NCBI GenBank assembly: GCA_963750535.1
Contig: CAVVRF010000032.1
Coordinates: 372,001-436,000 of the forward strand
Reading direction: 5' to 3'
DNA from: JAKFWF01 sp963750535
GTDB lineage: Bacteria > Pseudomonadota > Alphaproteobacteria > Rhizobiales > Hyphomicrobiaceae
Length of the DNA: 64,000 nucleotides
A model generated the notes under the pieces. The model was given only the letters and a program-made list of their open reading frames with translations, did not search any database and was not told the DNA's origin. How positions within the stretch are numbered: the stretch's first letter is position 1; each line of letters opens with the position of its first letter. Both the position numbers and the translations under genes were made by a program. Below, one piece after another: positions 1 through 9,540 of this stretch.

Positions 1-2
1 TG

Positions 3-1148
3 CGGACATATCTGCAGTCGCGCGTTGCGGAGGTGCTGACCGGCTCGGTCAGGCCGCTGGTCGTGCGCGTCTATGGCGCGGACCGGGACGTGCTGCGCGA
101 GAAGGCAGAGGAGATCAAGCAGGCGGTGACAAGGCTCGACGGACTCTCGAACCTGCAGATCGAAGACGAAATGTCGGAGCCGCACCTGCAGGTGAAGGTC
201 GACATCGCTGCCGCCGGGGCCGTCGGGCTGAAGCCCGGCGATGTTCGGCGCGCCGCGTCGACTGTCTTCTCGGGACTCGAGGTCGGCAAGATCTTCGAGG
301 CCCAGAAGATATACGAAGTCGTCGTGTGGTCGACGCCTCAGTCGCGCAGCAGTCTGTCGAGTGTGCACGATCTTCCGATCGAGACGCCGAGTGGCGGGCA
401 GGTCCGGTTGGGTGACATCGCCCAGGTACGCGTCGTACCCATGGCAACGGTCGTCAAGCACGACAACGTCTCGAAGTATGTCGACGTCGTCGCGGACATC
501 AGCGGCCGCGACTTCGGTCCGGTGATGCGGGACGTCGAGCGGCGCCTCAGGGACATCAAGTTCCCGCTCGAGTACCGCGCGGAATTGCTTGGCGAGTACC
601 AGGAGGTGCACGCCAACCAGAGGCGCGTGTTTGCAGTCGCAATCGGGACTGTGATCGGCATCCTGCTGGTGCTGCAGGCAGCCTTCCTTAACTGGCGCCT
701 GGCGGCAGCCCTGCTGGCAGCCTTGCCATTGGCGCTCGCCGGCGGAGTGCTGGCGGTGTTCGCGCTGGAAGGCGTCCTGTCGTTCGGCTCGTTCGCCGGT
801 CTGGCTGCCGCCCTCGCGATCGCGGTGCGCGGCAGCATGCTGCTGATCGATCGCTACGAGCGCCTGCAGCGGCATGAAGGCGAGGCCTTTGGTCCGGGTC
901 TTGTGCTGCGCGGGGCACGGGAGCGGCTGGAGCCGACGCTGGTGACCGCGGTGGCGACGGGGTTGGCCGTCCTGCCGCTGGCTTTGTTCGGCGTCGGGCC
1001 AGGTCTCGAAATCCAGCGCCCGATCGCCATTGCAATCCTGGGTGGGCTCATCACTTCGACCCTGCTGATACTGGTCGTCGTGCCCGCACTCTACCTGATG
1101 TTTGGCGCTGCTCGTGAACCCGAGTTGGAATTGGGAGGAAAGCCATGA
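3..1148 (+). CDS. RND heavy-metal-type efflux pump, C-terminal part (gene runs off the left edge)
   Basis: This is the C-terminal third of a CusA/CzcA-like inner-membrane proton antiporter that exports cations or small molecules. The frame is open from base 3, so the start lies outside the window. The segment begins in the porter domain (EVLTGSVRPLVVRVYG) and ends with the second membrane half, where hydrophobic helices follow the conserved FPLEYRAELLGEY stretch. It is clearly paralogous to the pump at 1956-5094: both carry FGPGLVLRGARERL. The usual GIAARNG stretch of the family reads AIAVRGS here. The stop codon overlaps the next gene's ATG (ATGA), so the two are co-translated. Substrate cannot be told from the sequence. 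Confidence 0.9.
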   Translation, partial: RTYLQSRVAEVLTGSVRPLVVRVYGADRDVLREKAEEIKQAVTRLDGLSNLQIEDEMSEPHLQVKVDIAAAGAVGLKPGDVRRAASTVFSGLEVGKIFEAQKIYEVVVWSTPQSRSSLSSVHDLPIETPSGGQVRLGDIAQVRVVPMATVVKHDNVSKYVDVVADISGRDFGPVMRDVERRLRDIKFPLEYRAELLGEYQEVHANQRRVFAVAIGTVIGILLVLQAAFLNWRLAAALLAALPLALAGGVLAVFALEGVLSFGSFAGLAAALAIAVRGSMLLIDRYERLQRHEGEAFGPGLVLRGARERLEPTLVTAVATGLAVLPLALFGVGPGLEIQRPIAIAILGGLITSTLLILVVVPALYLMFGAAREPELELGGKP

Positions 1149-1918
1149 ACCGGCTGTGGACGGTCGCGCTGCTGGCCGTCATTGCGCTGCAAGGGCTGGT
1201 GATTGCGGGTCTGATCAAGTCCCCGTTTGCCACAGGTCCGGAGGGCAAGCGGCAGGAGGCGAAGCAGGCGGTCAAGCCTTCAAAGGCTGAGGCAATCCCC
1301 GGCTCGCCGCTCAAGCGGGTGACGGTGTCGGCGAAAGCGGCCGAGCGGCTCGGGATCAAGACCGCTCCTGTCACGGAGCAGGCGGTCGTCCGCAAGCAGA
1401 TCTTCCCCGGCGAGGTGGTCTCCTCGGCGCAACCAGGGGCGACGGCAGCGGCGCCCGGCGTCGTGCGTGTAGTCCTCGCGGACGAGATCAAGCGGGTGGC
1501 CAAGGAGCAGCCCTCCATGGTGATGCCGTTGTCGAGCGCCGATGGCTTCGCAAACTCTACCGGCGCACCAATCGAGAAGCCGGAGGGCGTGGGGCCCGAC
1601 GGCGGCGGAGCGCTGTTCTACAAGGTCGAAGGCGCCGGCCAGGGGCTGTCGAGCGGAAAGCGGGTGCGGGTTGAGCTCATGCTCGAAGGCAATGGCAAGT
1701 TGCGCAACACCGTCCCCTACTCCGCCGTGCTGTACGACTCGCAAGGCGTCTCCTGGGTGTTCACGGCTCCCCAGCCACTGACCTTCGTCCGCGAACGCAT
1801 CAAGATCGATTTCATCGATGGTGACCTGGTGGTGCTGACCGATGGCCCGGCCCCCGGAACCTTGGTCGTGACGGAGGGGGCGTCAGAGCTCTTTGGCGCC
1901 GAGCTGTACGGCAAGTGA
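1145..1918 (+). CDS. Short RND/HlyD-like periplasmic adaptor protein
   Basis: A 257-residue protein with one N-terminal membrane anchor (residues 5-23), then a basic linker and a small beta-rich region. The C-terminal part (PYSAVLYDSQGVSWVF, then PGTLVVTEGASELFG) matches the membrane-proximal end of RND periplasmic adaptors. The long coiled-coil hairpin and full lipoyl halves of normal adaptors (350-450 residues) are absent. It starts with a good ribosome site (GGAGG) and overlaps the upstream pump stop by four bases; the next pump begins 37 bases downstream. It presumably links one or both pumps to an outer-membrane channel, but how so small an adaptor would do this is unclear. Confidence 0.75.
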   Translation: MNRLWTVALLAVIALQGLVIAGLIKSPFATGPEGKRQEAKQAVKPSKAEAIPGSPLKRVTVSAKAAERLGIKTAPVTEQAVVRKQIFPGEVVSSAQPGATAAAPGVVRVVLADEIKRVAKEQPSMVMPLSSADGFANSTGAPIEKPEGVGPDGGGALFYKVEGAGQGLSSGKRVRVELMLEGNGKLRNTVPYSAVLYDSQGVSWVFTAPQPLTFVRERIKIDFIDGDLVVLTDGPAPGTLVVTEGASELFGAELYGK

Positions 1919-1955
1919 CCGCGCGGAAATTATCGGAGCGGAGGCAATCAGAGCC

Positions 1956-4900
1956 ATGTTTCGCTGGATAATCGGTTCGAGCATGAAGTTCCGGTTCATG
2001 ATCCTGGCCGCCGCCGTGGCGATGATGGCCCTGGGTTTCGACCGGCTGCGCACCATGCCGATCGACGTGTTTCCTGAGTTCGCGCCGCCGCTGGTCGAGA
2101 TCCAGACCGAAGGCCCGGGCATGTCCGCCGCCGAGGTGGAGGAGCTCATCACCATTCCGATGGAGCAGCAGCTCAACGGGACGCCGGGCCTCGACGTATT
2201 GCGATCGAGCACGGTCAATGCGCTGTCGTCGATCAGGCTGGTATTCAAGCTGGGCACCGACGTCCTGCTTGCGCGTCAGCTGGTGCAGGAGCGGATCCAG
2301 CTGGCGATCCCGAACCTGCCGCTGTCGGCAGGCATGCCGGTCACCCTGCAGCCGCTGTCCTCGACCAGCCGGGTCATGAAGATCGGGCTCACGTCCAAGA
2401 CGATGTCGCAGATGGACCTGTCGATGGTCGCCTACTGGACGATCAAGTTCCGGCTGATGCGCGTGGCCGGCGTGGCCAACGTGCCGATCTGGGGCGATCG
2501 CATCAAATCGCTGCAGGTGCAGGTCGATCCGGACCTGATGCGGTTGCATGGCGTGCCGCTCGAAACGGTCATGGAGACGACGTCGGAAGCCCTTGATTTC
2601 GGCCTGCTTGAAGCACACGCAGGCGGCCAAGACGCGCATCGACGGCATGATCGATACGCCCAATCAAAGGATGATCGATCGGGCATGCCCTGCCGGTGAT
2701 CAATCCCGAGGACGTGGCGCAGCTTCCTGATCAAGTCGGATGCGGGCGCGACGCTCAAGATGGGCGATGTCGCCAAGGTCGTCTGGGACACCTGGCCGAT
2801 GATCGGCGATGCGGTCATCAATGACGGTCCGGGCCTGATGATGATCGTCGAGAAGCTCCCTTGGGCCAACACGCTCGATGTCACGCGAGGCGTCGAGGCG
2901 GCGCTCGAATCCCTGAAGCCCGGGCTTGCCCGGCGATCGAGATCGACTCCGACGATCTTCCGGCCGGCGACGTTCATCGAGCTCTCGGTCGACAACCTGA
3001 CACACGCGCTGCTGCTCGGCGCGGCGCTGGTCGTGCTGGTGCTCATCGTCTTCCTCTACGAGTGGCGGGCCGCCGTGATCAGCGTGGTCGCAATCCCGTT
3101 GTCGCTGGTCGCCGCCGGGCTCGTGCTCTACATGCGCGGGGCCACCATCAACACCATGGTGCTCGCCGGCTTCGTGATCGCGCTCGGCTCGGTGGTCGAC
3201 GACGCCATCATCGACGTCGAGAACATCGTGCGGCGCCTGCGCCAGGCCCGCGCGCAAGGCAGCACCAGGTCGATGGCCTCGATCATCCTCGAGGCGTCGC
3301 TCGAGATCCGCAGCCCGATCTTCATCGCGACCCTGATAATCGTGCTGTCGGTGCTGCCGGTCTACTTCATGGGCGGCCTGTCCGGCGCCTTCTTCGGGCC
3401 GCTCGCGACCGCCTATATCCTGGCGATGCTGGCATCGATGATCGTCGCCGTCACCGTGACGCCGGCGCTCAGTCTGATGCTGCTCAACCCCTCGGCGATG
3501 CACCAGCGGCCGTCTCCGATGGTGTCGTGGCTGCAGGGTGCCTACGAGGCAGCGCTCAAGCGCGTCATCAGTGCGCCGCGCGCCACCTTCGCCACCGCGG
3601 CTGGCGTCGCCGTGATTGGTTTCGGCGCGTGGCCGTTGCTCGGGCACGCGCTGCTGCCGTCGTTCAAGGAGCGCGACTTCCTGATGCACTGGGTGACCTT
3701 GCCCGGAACATCGCACCCGGAGTCGGTGCGGATCACCACGCAAGCCAGCCGCGAGCTGCGGGCGATTCCGGGGGTGCGCAATTTCGGCGCCCATGTCGGC
3801 CGCGCGATCGGCGGCGACGAGCCCTATGGCGTCAACTTCACCGAGAACTGGATCAGCGTCGATCCGCGCGCCGACTACAACAAGACGCTGGCGGCCATCG
3901 AGGAGACGGTCGCGGGCTATCCTGGCATCTATCGCGACGTTCAGACCTACCTCAAGGAGAGGATCAAGGAGGTCCTCACGGGCTCGGGCGAATCGATCGT
4001 CGTTCGCATCTTTGGCCCCGAATCTGACGACGCTGCGAGCCAAGGCCGAGGAGGTCAGGAAAGCGATTGCCGATATCGACGGGCTCGTTGACCTGCACGT
4101 CGAGTACCAGGTCGATATCCCTCACGTGGCGGTCAGGGTCGACCTCGATAAGGCCGCACACTACGGCCTGAAACCCGGCGACATCCGGCGCACCGCTGCA
4201 ACGATCATGTCGGGCATCGAGGTCACCGACATCCATCGGGACGGCAAGGTATATGATGTCTTCGTCTGGTCGATACCCGAGAAGCGCCAGAGCGTGACGA
4301 GCATTCGCGAGATGTTGATCGACACGCCGGCCGGCGGGCATGTGCGGCTCGCGGACGTCGCCGACGTCAGCATCTTGCCGACCCCGAACGTGATCAAGCG
4401 CGAGAACGTCTCGCGCCGCATCGACGTGCATGCCAACGTGAAGGGGCGTGATCTCGGCACGGTTGCACGCGAGGTCGAGCGTCGTGTCCGCGAGATCAAC
4501 TTCCCGCTCGAGTACAATGCCGCATTGCTGGGCGAATACGCGGAGCGCCGCGCCGTTCAGCAGCGCCTGCTCTATGCCACGATCGCCTTTGCGGTCGGCA
4601 TCTTCTTCCTGCTGCAAGGCACGTTCGGGAGCACGCGGCTCGCCGCACTCGTCTTCATTTCCCTGCCGGCGGCCCTGGTCGGCGGCATTCTGGCGGCACT
4701 GGCAGGAGACGGCATCCTGACGCTCGGCTCGCTCGTCGGTTTCCTCACCGTGCTCGGCATCGCTGCACGCAACGGCGTGCTGTTGTTCCACCATCTCCAG
4801 CATCTCGAGCGGGAGGAGGGCGAGACGTTCGGTCCAGGCCTCGTCTTGCGCGGGGCACGCGAGCGATTGTCGCCGATCCTGATGACGACGGCATGCACCG

Positions 4901-5094
4901 GGCTGGCACTGCTGCCGTTGCTCATCGCCGGCAACATTCCGGGCCACGAGATCGAGCACCCGATGGCGGTGGTCATCGTGGGCGGACTCGTCTCGTCGAC
5001 TCTGCTGGTCCTGTTCGTCCTGCCTGCGCTCTATTTGCGCGCCGGCGCCAAACTGACACCGGCGGTCCGAGCGCGGCATGCCGCGGCCATGTGA
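1956..5094 (+). CDS. RND heavy-metal-type efflux pump (CusA/CzcA-like), interrupted by frameshifts
   Basis: The pieces read in order as one pump of about 1045 residues, the normal length of this family. It starts at ATG 1956 (MFRWIIGSSMKFRF) and ends at TGA 5094. The N-terminal porter loop (PIDVFPEFAPPLVEIQTEGP), the middle membrane block (GSVVDDAIIDVENIVRR) and the C-terminal GIAARNG block are all present. The frame changes near 2608, 2668 and 2722 and near 4022. Around 2930-2955 extra bases appear to compensate one another. Conserved sequence continues in another frame after each break, so nothing is lost. I take these as sequence errors, though true inactivation cannot be excluded. It forms an operon with the adaptor upstream. 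Confidence 0.85.
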
Positions 5095-5109
5095 GCCCTG
5101 CGTAACGGT

Positions 5110-5131
5110 GCCGCCGAGCCCGGTCGGCGGC
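5110..5131 (+). terminator. GC-rich hairpin after the RND operon
   Basis: Perfect 8-bp arms (GCCGCCGA/TCGGCGGC) around a 6-base loop lie 15 bases after the pump stop codon. No clean T-run follows, so termination strength is uncertain. The rest of the gap up to 5329 shows nothing I recognise. Confidence 0.45.
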
Positions 5132-5329
5132 GCCTGCCGTTTGTATGACCAGTCCCAAATTTGCCACAGCCGAGGGGCGTACTAATCGGAGTGACGCTTA
5201 GAATATGACTGCCGGCAATTGCATAAGCCTTGTCGCGGTCCTGCACCAAGACCTGCGGCATTTGCAGATTCGGCTCAACCGCGGCTGCCAGCCTGAAGCG
5301 TTGCCTCACGAGAAAACAGGAGACCGGCC

Positions 5330-6076
5330 ATGCATAAGAAGCGTTCCTTCCGGTTCGCACTCTCCACCGTAACTGCTGCAATCGCTGTCAGTGGTCTTTG
5401 CTGGTGGAACGCATCAACGGCTTCGGCCGACACCGAGTACGAACCAAGCATCAAACCGACTGATTTTGTTGCCGCTATTAATAATAAGTATTTCACTCTC
5501 AAACCGGGAACGAAATTCGTGTTCGAGAACAACTCGGCATTGAACAAGGAGAGAATAGAAGTTGTTGTCACGAAGCAAACCAAGAAAATTATGGGCGTCA
5601 CAACCACCGAGGTTCGGGTGACGGAATGGGCCGGCGACAATATGAAAGAAGACACGATGGATTACTACGCCCAGGATATTGCGGGCAACGTGTGGTATTT
5701 CGGGGAGGTGGTCAACAACTACAAGGACGGGAAGATCGCAAACCACAATGGCTCCTGGGAAGCCGGCGTGGACGGGGCAAAGCCCGGCATCATCATGATG
5801 AGCGAGCCCAAGGTCGGGGAGACTTATCGCCAGGAGTATTACAAGGGAAAAGCTGAGGACATGGGTACTGTTATTGCCGTCGGAACGAAGGAGACCGTAC
5901 GGTACGGCAAATTCGACGATTGCGTCGAGATCCGCGACTGGAGCAAGATCGAATCCGCCGTTGAGTACAAATACTATTGCGCGAATGTCGGGTTCACGGT
6001 CAGGGAGCGGCCGGCGGGCGTCATTTCCGCGGTCATGGGCGGCGTCGTCGAGCTTGTCAGTGTGACCTCCGAGTGA
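5330..6076 (+). CDS. Secreted protein of unknown function
   Basis: A 248-residue exported protein. Residues 1-33 form a Sec signal peptide: a basic start (MHKKRSFRF), a hydrophobic core and an Ala-x-Ala-like cleavage site before DTEYEP. The mature part is polar, Lys/Glu rich and probably beta-structured, with many aromatic residues (DYYAQDIAGNVWYFGE, EYKYYCANVGF). No membrane segment follows the signal. Base composition in the first half (runs such as gctattaataataag) is clearly less GC-rich than neighbouring genes, which may mark recent acquisition. A PepSY protein follows 30 bases later, so the two may share a transcript. I do not recognise the family with certainty. Confidence 0.8.
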   Translation: MHKKRSFRFALSTVTAAIAVSGLCWWNASTASADTEYEPSIKPTDFVAAINNKYFTLKPGTKFVFENNSALNKERIEVVVTKQTKKIMGVTTTEVRVTEWAGDNMKEDTMDYYAQDIAGNVWYFGEVVNNYKDGKIANHNGSWEAGVDGAKPGIIMMSEPKVGETYRQEYYKGKAEDMGTVIAVGTKETVRYGKFDDCVEIRDWSKIESAVEYKYYCANVGFTVRERPAGVISAVMGGVVELVSVTSE

Positions 6077-6106
6077 AGCCGCAATGCAAAGAATGGAGAG
6101 TTCCCC

Positions 6107-6406
6107 ATGCGCATTCTCAATACCGCGTCGATGGTGAGATGCTTGTCCGGTGTTGCCAGCGCCGCCATTCTGATCACGGCAGCCACTGCTACGTCGGCAG
6201 TGGCGCAAGCCCGGGCTCCGACCAAGGAAGAGCGCACCTCAATCGAAGCCAAGCTGACCGCCGCCGGCTACAAGGCGTGGACCAAGATCGAGTTCGAGGA
6301 AGGGCGGTGGAAAATAGACGCGGCCAATCATCCCGATGGCAAGAAGTATGACCTCGAGCTCGACAAGACGAGCTTTGAAGTGGTGCACAAGGATCTGCAC
6401 AAATAA
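6107..6406 (+). CDS. PepSY domain-containing periplasmic protein
   Basis: A 99-residue protein with a signal peptide (cleavage likely after SAVAQA, residue 35) followed by a single PepSY-type domain. The diagnostic pattern is GYKAWTKIEFEEGRW, then YDLELDKTSFEVV. PepSY modules occur as small periplasmic sensors or inhibitor-like domains, often near membrane redox or signalling proteins; the exact role here is unknown. It lies 30 bases after the secreted orphan and probably shares its transcript. The start is supported by GGAGAG before the ATG. The next 307 bases (6407-6713) contain no convincing gene, only a short GTCAATTGAC palindrome (6681-6690) shortly before the following gene. Confidence 0.85.
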   Translation: MRILNTASMVRCLSGVASAAILITAATATSAVAQARAPTKEERTSIEAKLTAAGYKAWTKIEFEEGRWKIDAANHPDGKKYDLELDKTSFEVVHKDLHK

Positions 6407-6713
6407 AGAACGATACCTGGAAGCGTTGGATCGCAAGCTTCGGCAGGACCCCGGCGCAACGCGGGTGGCGGGCGCGACCGCTGGCACAGTATCGGTAGTG
6501 TCTGGAGCCGCTTCGAGCCCTGCGATAGGCGGCTTTAGCAGTTCGCCTTGACGCATATCAATCAGCTTGGTCGTGCGCTTCGCCAATCAGCAACGATCAC
6601 TCCCGGGAGCCTGCCTCGCGGGACGGGGACCGTGATCTATCGCAATTACTCTCCGGCCGGCCTCCGCTAAATTCATCCAAGTCAATTGACCAGTCACCAT
6701 CGAGGATCGGGCA

Positions 6714-7895
6714 ATGAGCATTGCGCGGGACACGTGGACGCTAGCGCTGTCGGGGCGAGTCCTTGCGGCGATGTTGCTCGGAATTGTGCTTGCCGGTGCC
6801 GCGATCAACCTCGCCTTCGCGGAAACCGAGCGCGACGATCGAGAGTCCGTCGTGCTCACCGGCACGCAGACTGACGTGCAGTTCCTGGCCGGACGCTCGG
6901 TGACGATCAAAGCCAATGTATCCGACGATGTCTTCGCCGTCGGTCGCGACGTGAAGTTCGATGCCGCGACGGTGCATAATGCCGTTGTCGCTGGTTATGA
7001 CGTGGAGCTGCGCGGCGGCACGGCAAAGGACTTTGTTGCCGCTGCCGGCAATCTCAGGATTGCCGGCAGGATCGCTGATGTTCTGGTGGCCCTGGCGCGG
7101 TCTATCCGAATTGCCCCCGAGGGGGTGATCGGTGGCGACGTGCGCATCGCCGCCGAGACGATAGTCATGGAGGGCCAGACCGCGGGCAGCATGCGGGCGG
7201 CAGCTCGGCGCATCACCATTTCCGGGAGGATCACCGGCAAGGCGGATCTGCTGGCACAGCGGATCGTCATTGCATCCGGCGCCGAGATTGCCGGCGACCT
7301 GATCTATCGCGGGAAGGAGAAGCCCGAGATCGCGGACGGTGCGAAGATCGGTGGCCAGGTCCGCCAGATCCCGATCGACCTGCCTGACCTCCGGTCGATC
7401 GGGTGGGCGATTGTCGGCATTAGCCTGCTGATCGGACTGGCTTGGCTACTGGCGTCGGTGCTGCTCGTCGTCATCCTTCACTGGGTGTTTCCAAATCTGT
7501 TGTCCGATGCGGTTCGCCAGCTGCGTGAGCAGCCGTGGTCGAGCCTCGGGCGCGGCGTCGCAATCGGCCTGATTGCGAGTGCAGTCGCGGGCGCGCTGAT
7601 GGTATCCATCATCGGCATCCCGCTGGGTGGCGCGTTGTTCATGGGGATCGGCGTCGCCTGGCTCATGGGCCTTGCGACTGTATGCGCTTGTGTAGGGCTC
7701 GGCATCAGGCAATGGCGGGGAAAGCACGTGGACGAGCAGCCTGCTGGCCTTATCTGGTGGGCAACCCTCGGCGCTGTGATCCTCGGCCTCGTGGCGCTCG
7801 TCCCGGTACTTGGGTGGATCGTTACAGGCCTGGCTGCGGCCGCGGGTCTCGGTGCTGCCGCGGGTGAGCTGTGGCACCGGCTGCGCCACGCGTAA
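6714..7895 (+). CDS. Bactofilin-like polymer-forming membrane protein
   Basis: A 393-residue envelope protein in two halves. After a signal or anchor (residues 14-36), residues about 45-215 form a repetitive beta-strand pattern (V.GRDVKFDAATV.NAVVAGYDVELRGG, then IAGRIADVLVAL, ISGRITGKADLL), the ladder expected of a bactofilin or beta-helix fold. Residues about 225-390 hold four to five hydrophobic helices with Gly-rich turns. This architecture, periplasmic beta-helix plus a polytopic C-terminal domain, recurs in bacterial proteins of unknown function. It may help organise the envelope. It ends before the MITE-like element at 8001. Confidence 0.7.
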   Translation: MSIARDTWTLALSGRVLAAMLLGIVLAGAAINLAFAETERDDRESVVLTGTQTDVQFLAGRSVTIKANVSDDVFAVGRDVKFDAATVHNAVVAGYDVELRGGTAKDFVAAAGNLRIAGRIADVLVALARSIRIAPEGVIGGDVRIAAETIVMEGQTAGSMRAAARRITISGRITGKADLLAQRIVIASGAEIAGDLIYRGKEKPEIADGAKIGGQVRQIPIDLPDLRSIGWAIVGISLLIGLAWLLASVLLVVILHWVFPNLLSDAVRQLREQPWSSLGRGVAIGLIASAVAGALMVSIIGIPLGGALFMGIGVAWLMGLATVCACVGLGIRQWRGKHVDEQPAGLIWWATLGAVILGLVALVPVLGWIVTGLAAAAGLGAAAGELWHRLRHA

Positions 7896-8000
7896 ATCTG
7901 CGGCCACTGGCTCGACCGGACCAAATCACAACTCGAGATGACAAATATCGGATTCGGGTCGGCACCTCGGCCGCACAGTTGCGACAAGCTTACCGATCGT

Positions 8001-8270
8001 TAGCCCGCCCTTCTCACAGGGTCGCGGTCGGCACGGAGGTGAAAATGACGACAGATGCGTCGCGTCGCTTGACCACAGTGGCACTATGCTCGGCGCGCCG
8101 CTCCTGCTCTGTCGTCATTTTCGCCCCGCCCTGCGGGTCGCGGCCGGCGGGCGGCCCGCGGCGTCGGACGACTTAACCGTATGCGACGGCTACGCTTTTC
8201 GCCGCCCTCCTGGCGGATCCGCTGCGCCGGTCGCGATGACGATCCGCGAGCCTGTGAGAAGGGCGGGCTA
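8001..8270. repeat. MITE-like element with 20-bp perfect terminal inverted repeats
   Basis: A 270-bp element bounded by perfect inverted repeats (8001-8020 and 8251-8270, reading TAGCCCGCCCTTCTCACAGG at the left end). Similarity continues imperfectly inward for about ten more bases. Inside is a second perfect 15-bp dyad (8041-8055 and 8108-8122, GAAAATGACGACAGA). It has no coding capacity. The ends begin TAG and finish CTA, compatible with a TA target duplication as in IS630/mariner-derived MITEs. It fills the gap between two convergent genes and ends three bases before the deacetylase stop codon. Confidence 0.75.
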
Positions 8271-8273
8271 GAC

Positions 8274-9410
8274 CTAGTCGACGGTGCCGCGCCGCAGCCT
8301 CGCTGGCGGCGCGACGGTGGTGACCCAGCCGCTGGAATAGCCGCCGAACCAGCCTCCTCCCGTCTCGGTGCTGCCCGCCCGCACACCTCTCGATCCGCCG
8401 GCTGATCCGGCGCTGCCGGACGCGGTCCTCACCAATGGCCGTTTCGGGCCGCCGTTGCCGCTCGCGGTCTCATTGGCGCGCGCCTGGAAAACCTTCGCCT
8501 CGGGGGCGATCGCGGTCACCGGCACGTCGTCGGCGGCCGCCACGGCGTCGGGCTGCGGCATCGCACCGTAGAACGGCACCAGCTGGCCCTTGCCGGGCGA
8601 TTTGCCGGCCGACAGCGCCTTGGCCAGCATCGGGGCGAGCTGCTCGGCATATTGCGGCAGCGGCTCGATCGTCCCTGCCGGGCGCATGTGCACGACCGTG
8701 TAGCCCCTGGCATGAAGCTCGCGCAGGATGACCGGCAGCGCCCGCGCGGTCGCAGCCTTGATGTCGTGGAACAGGATGATGCCGCCCTGCCGCGACTCGA
8801 CCTGCGCCAGGGTGTGCGCGATCAGCCGCTTATCGTCATGGATGTAGCTGTCGTTCGAGATCGCATCGACGGTGAAAGTGGCGACGCCGCGCGACTGCAG
8901 ATGCGTCAGCAGGGCGGCATTGTCGTTGAGGCCGGGAAACCGGAAGAACGGCGCGATCGGCTGGCCGGCGGCCAGCGATACCGCGGCGAAACCGCGCTCG
9001 ATCTCATCGGTAGCACTTTCGGGCTTCAGTCGCTTCAGGTTCAGCGGGTGCGACCAGGTGTGCGTTCCAACCGAATGCCCGCGGGCCAGGACCTCGCGGG
9101 TCGTTGCCGGGTAGGCGATCGCCATGCGGCCGACGGAGAAGAACGTCGCCTTGGTGCAATTGCGGTCGAGGGTGTCGAGGATCGATTTCGTGATCCACGG
9201 CATCGGGCCGTCGTCGAAGGTGAGGACCACCTCCTTCGGCTGCAGGAAGCTCGCCGAGCGCTGGTAGCCGGTGTGGGCGCCGTACAGCGGGCCGGTGCGG
9301 GTGTCGATCTCGACGATCCGCGACAATCCGATCGCCGGCTCGGATGGGCAGGCGGCGTGCGCAGCCGCGGCTGAGAACAAAACGGCAAAGGCGAATGCGA
9401 GGGCGCGCAT
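8274..9410 (-). CDS. Secreted polysaccharide deacetylase (NodB domain)
   Basis: A 378-residue exported carbohydrate esterase of family 4. Residues 1-19 are a signal peptide (MRALAFAFAVLFSAAAAHA). The NodB domain runs from about residue 55 to 250, with the metal and base motif TFDDGP followed by HSVGTHTWSHP and FRFPG. Such enzymes remove N-acetyl groups from chitin-like polymers, peptidoglycan or exopolysaccharide. The C-terminal 100 residues are low-complexity, rich in Gly, Ser and Arg. I chose the ATG at 9410 because GGAGAC lies eight bases before it; an in-frame ATG at 9443 is possible. The gene stands alone, convergent with the bactofilin-like gene. Confidence 0.88.
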   Translation of the reverse strand: MRALAFAFAVLFSAAAAHAACPSEPAIGLSRIVEIDTRTGPLYGAHTGYQRSASFLQPKEVVLTFDDGPMPWITKSILDTLDRNCTKATFFSVGRMAIAYPATTREVLARGHSVGTHTWSHPLNLKRLKPESATDEIERGFAAVSLAAGQPIAPFFRFPGLNDNAALLTHLQSRGVATFTVDAISNDSYIHDDKRLIAHTLAQVESRQGGIILFHDIKAATARALPVILRELHARGYTVVHMRPAGTIEPLPQYAEQLAPMLAKALSAGKSPGKGQLVPFYGAMPQPDAVAAADDVPVTAIAPEAKVFQARANETASGNGGPKRPLVRTASGSAGSAGGSRGVRAGSTETGGGWFGGYSSGWVTTVAPPARLRRGTVD

Positions 9411-9540
9411 CGGGAGTCTCCAGAAACGTCGAATCAACGCCAATCAGATGTGCACTCTCGGGTTCGCGAGCGTCACAGGCAAGTGCGTCCAGTAGCCGTC
9501 GGCGGCATTCGCGACCGAGGTCACGATAGCCCGGCTGCGC

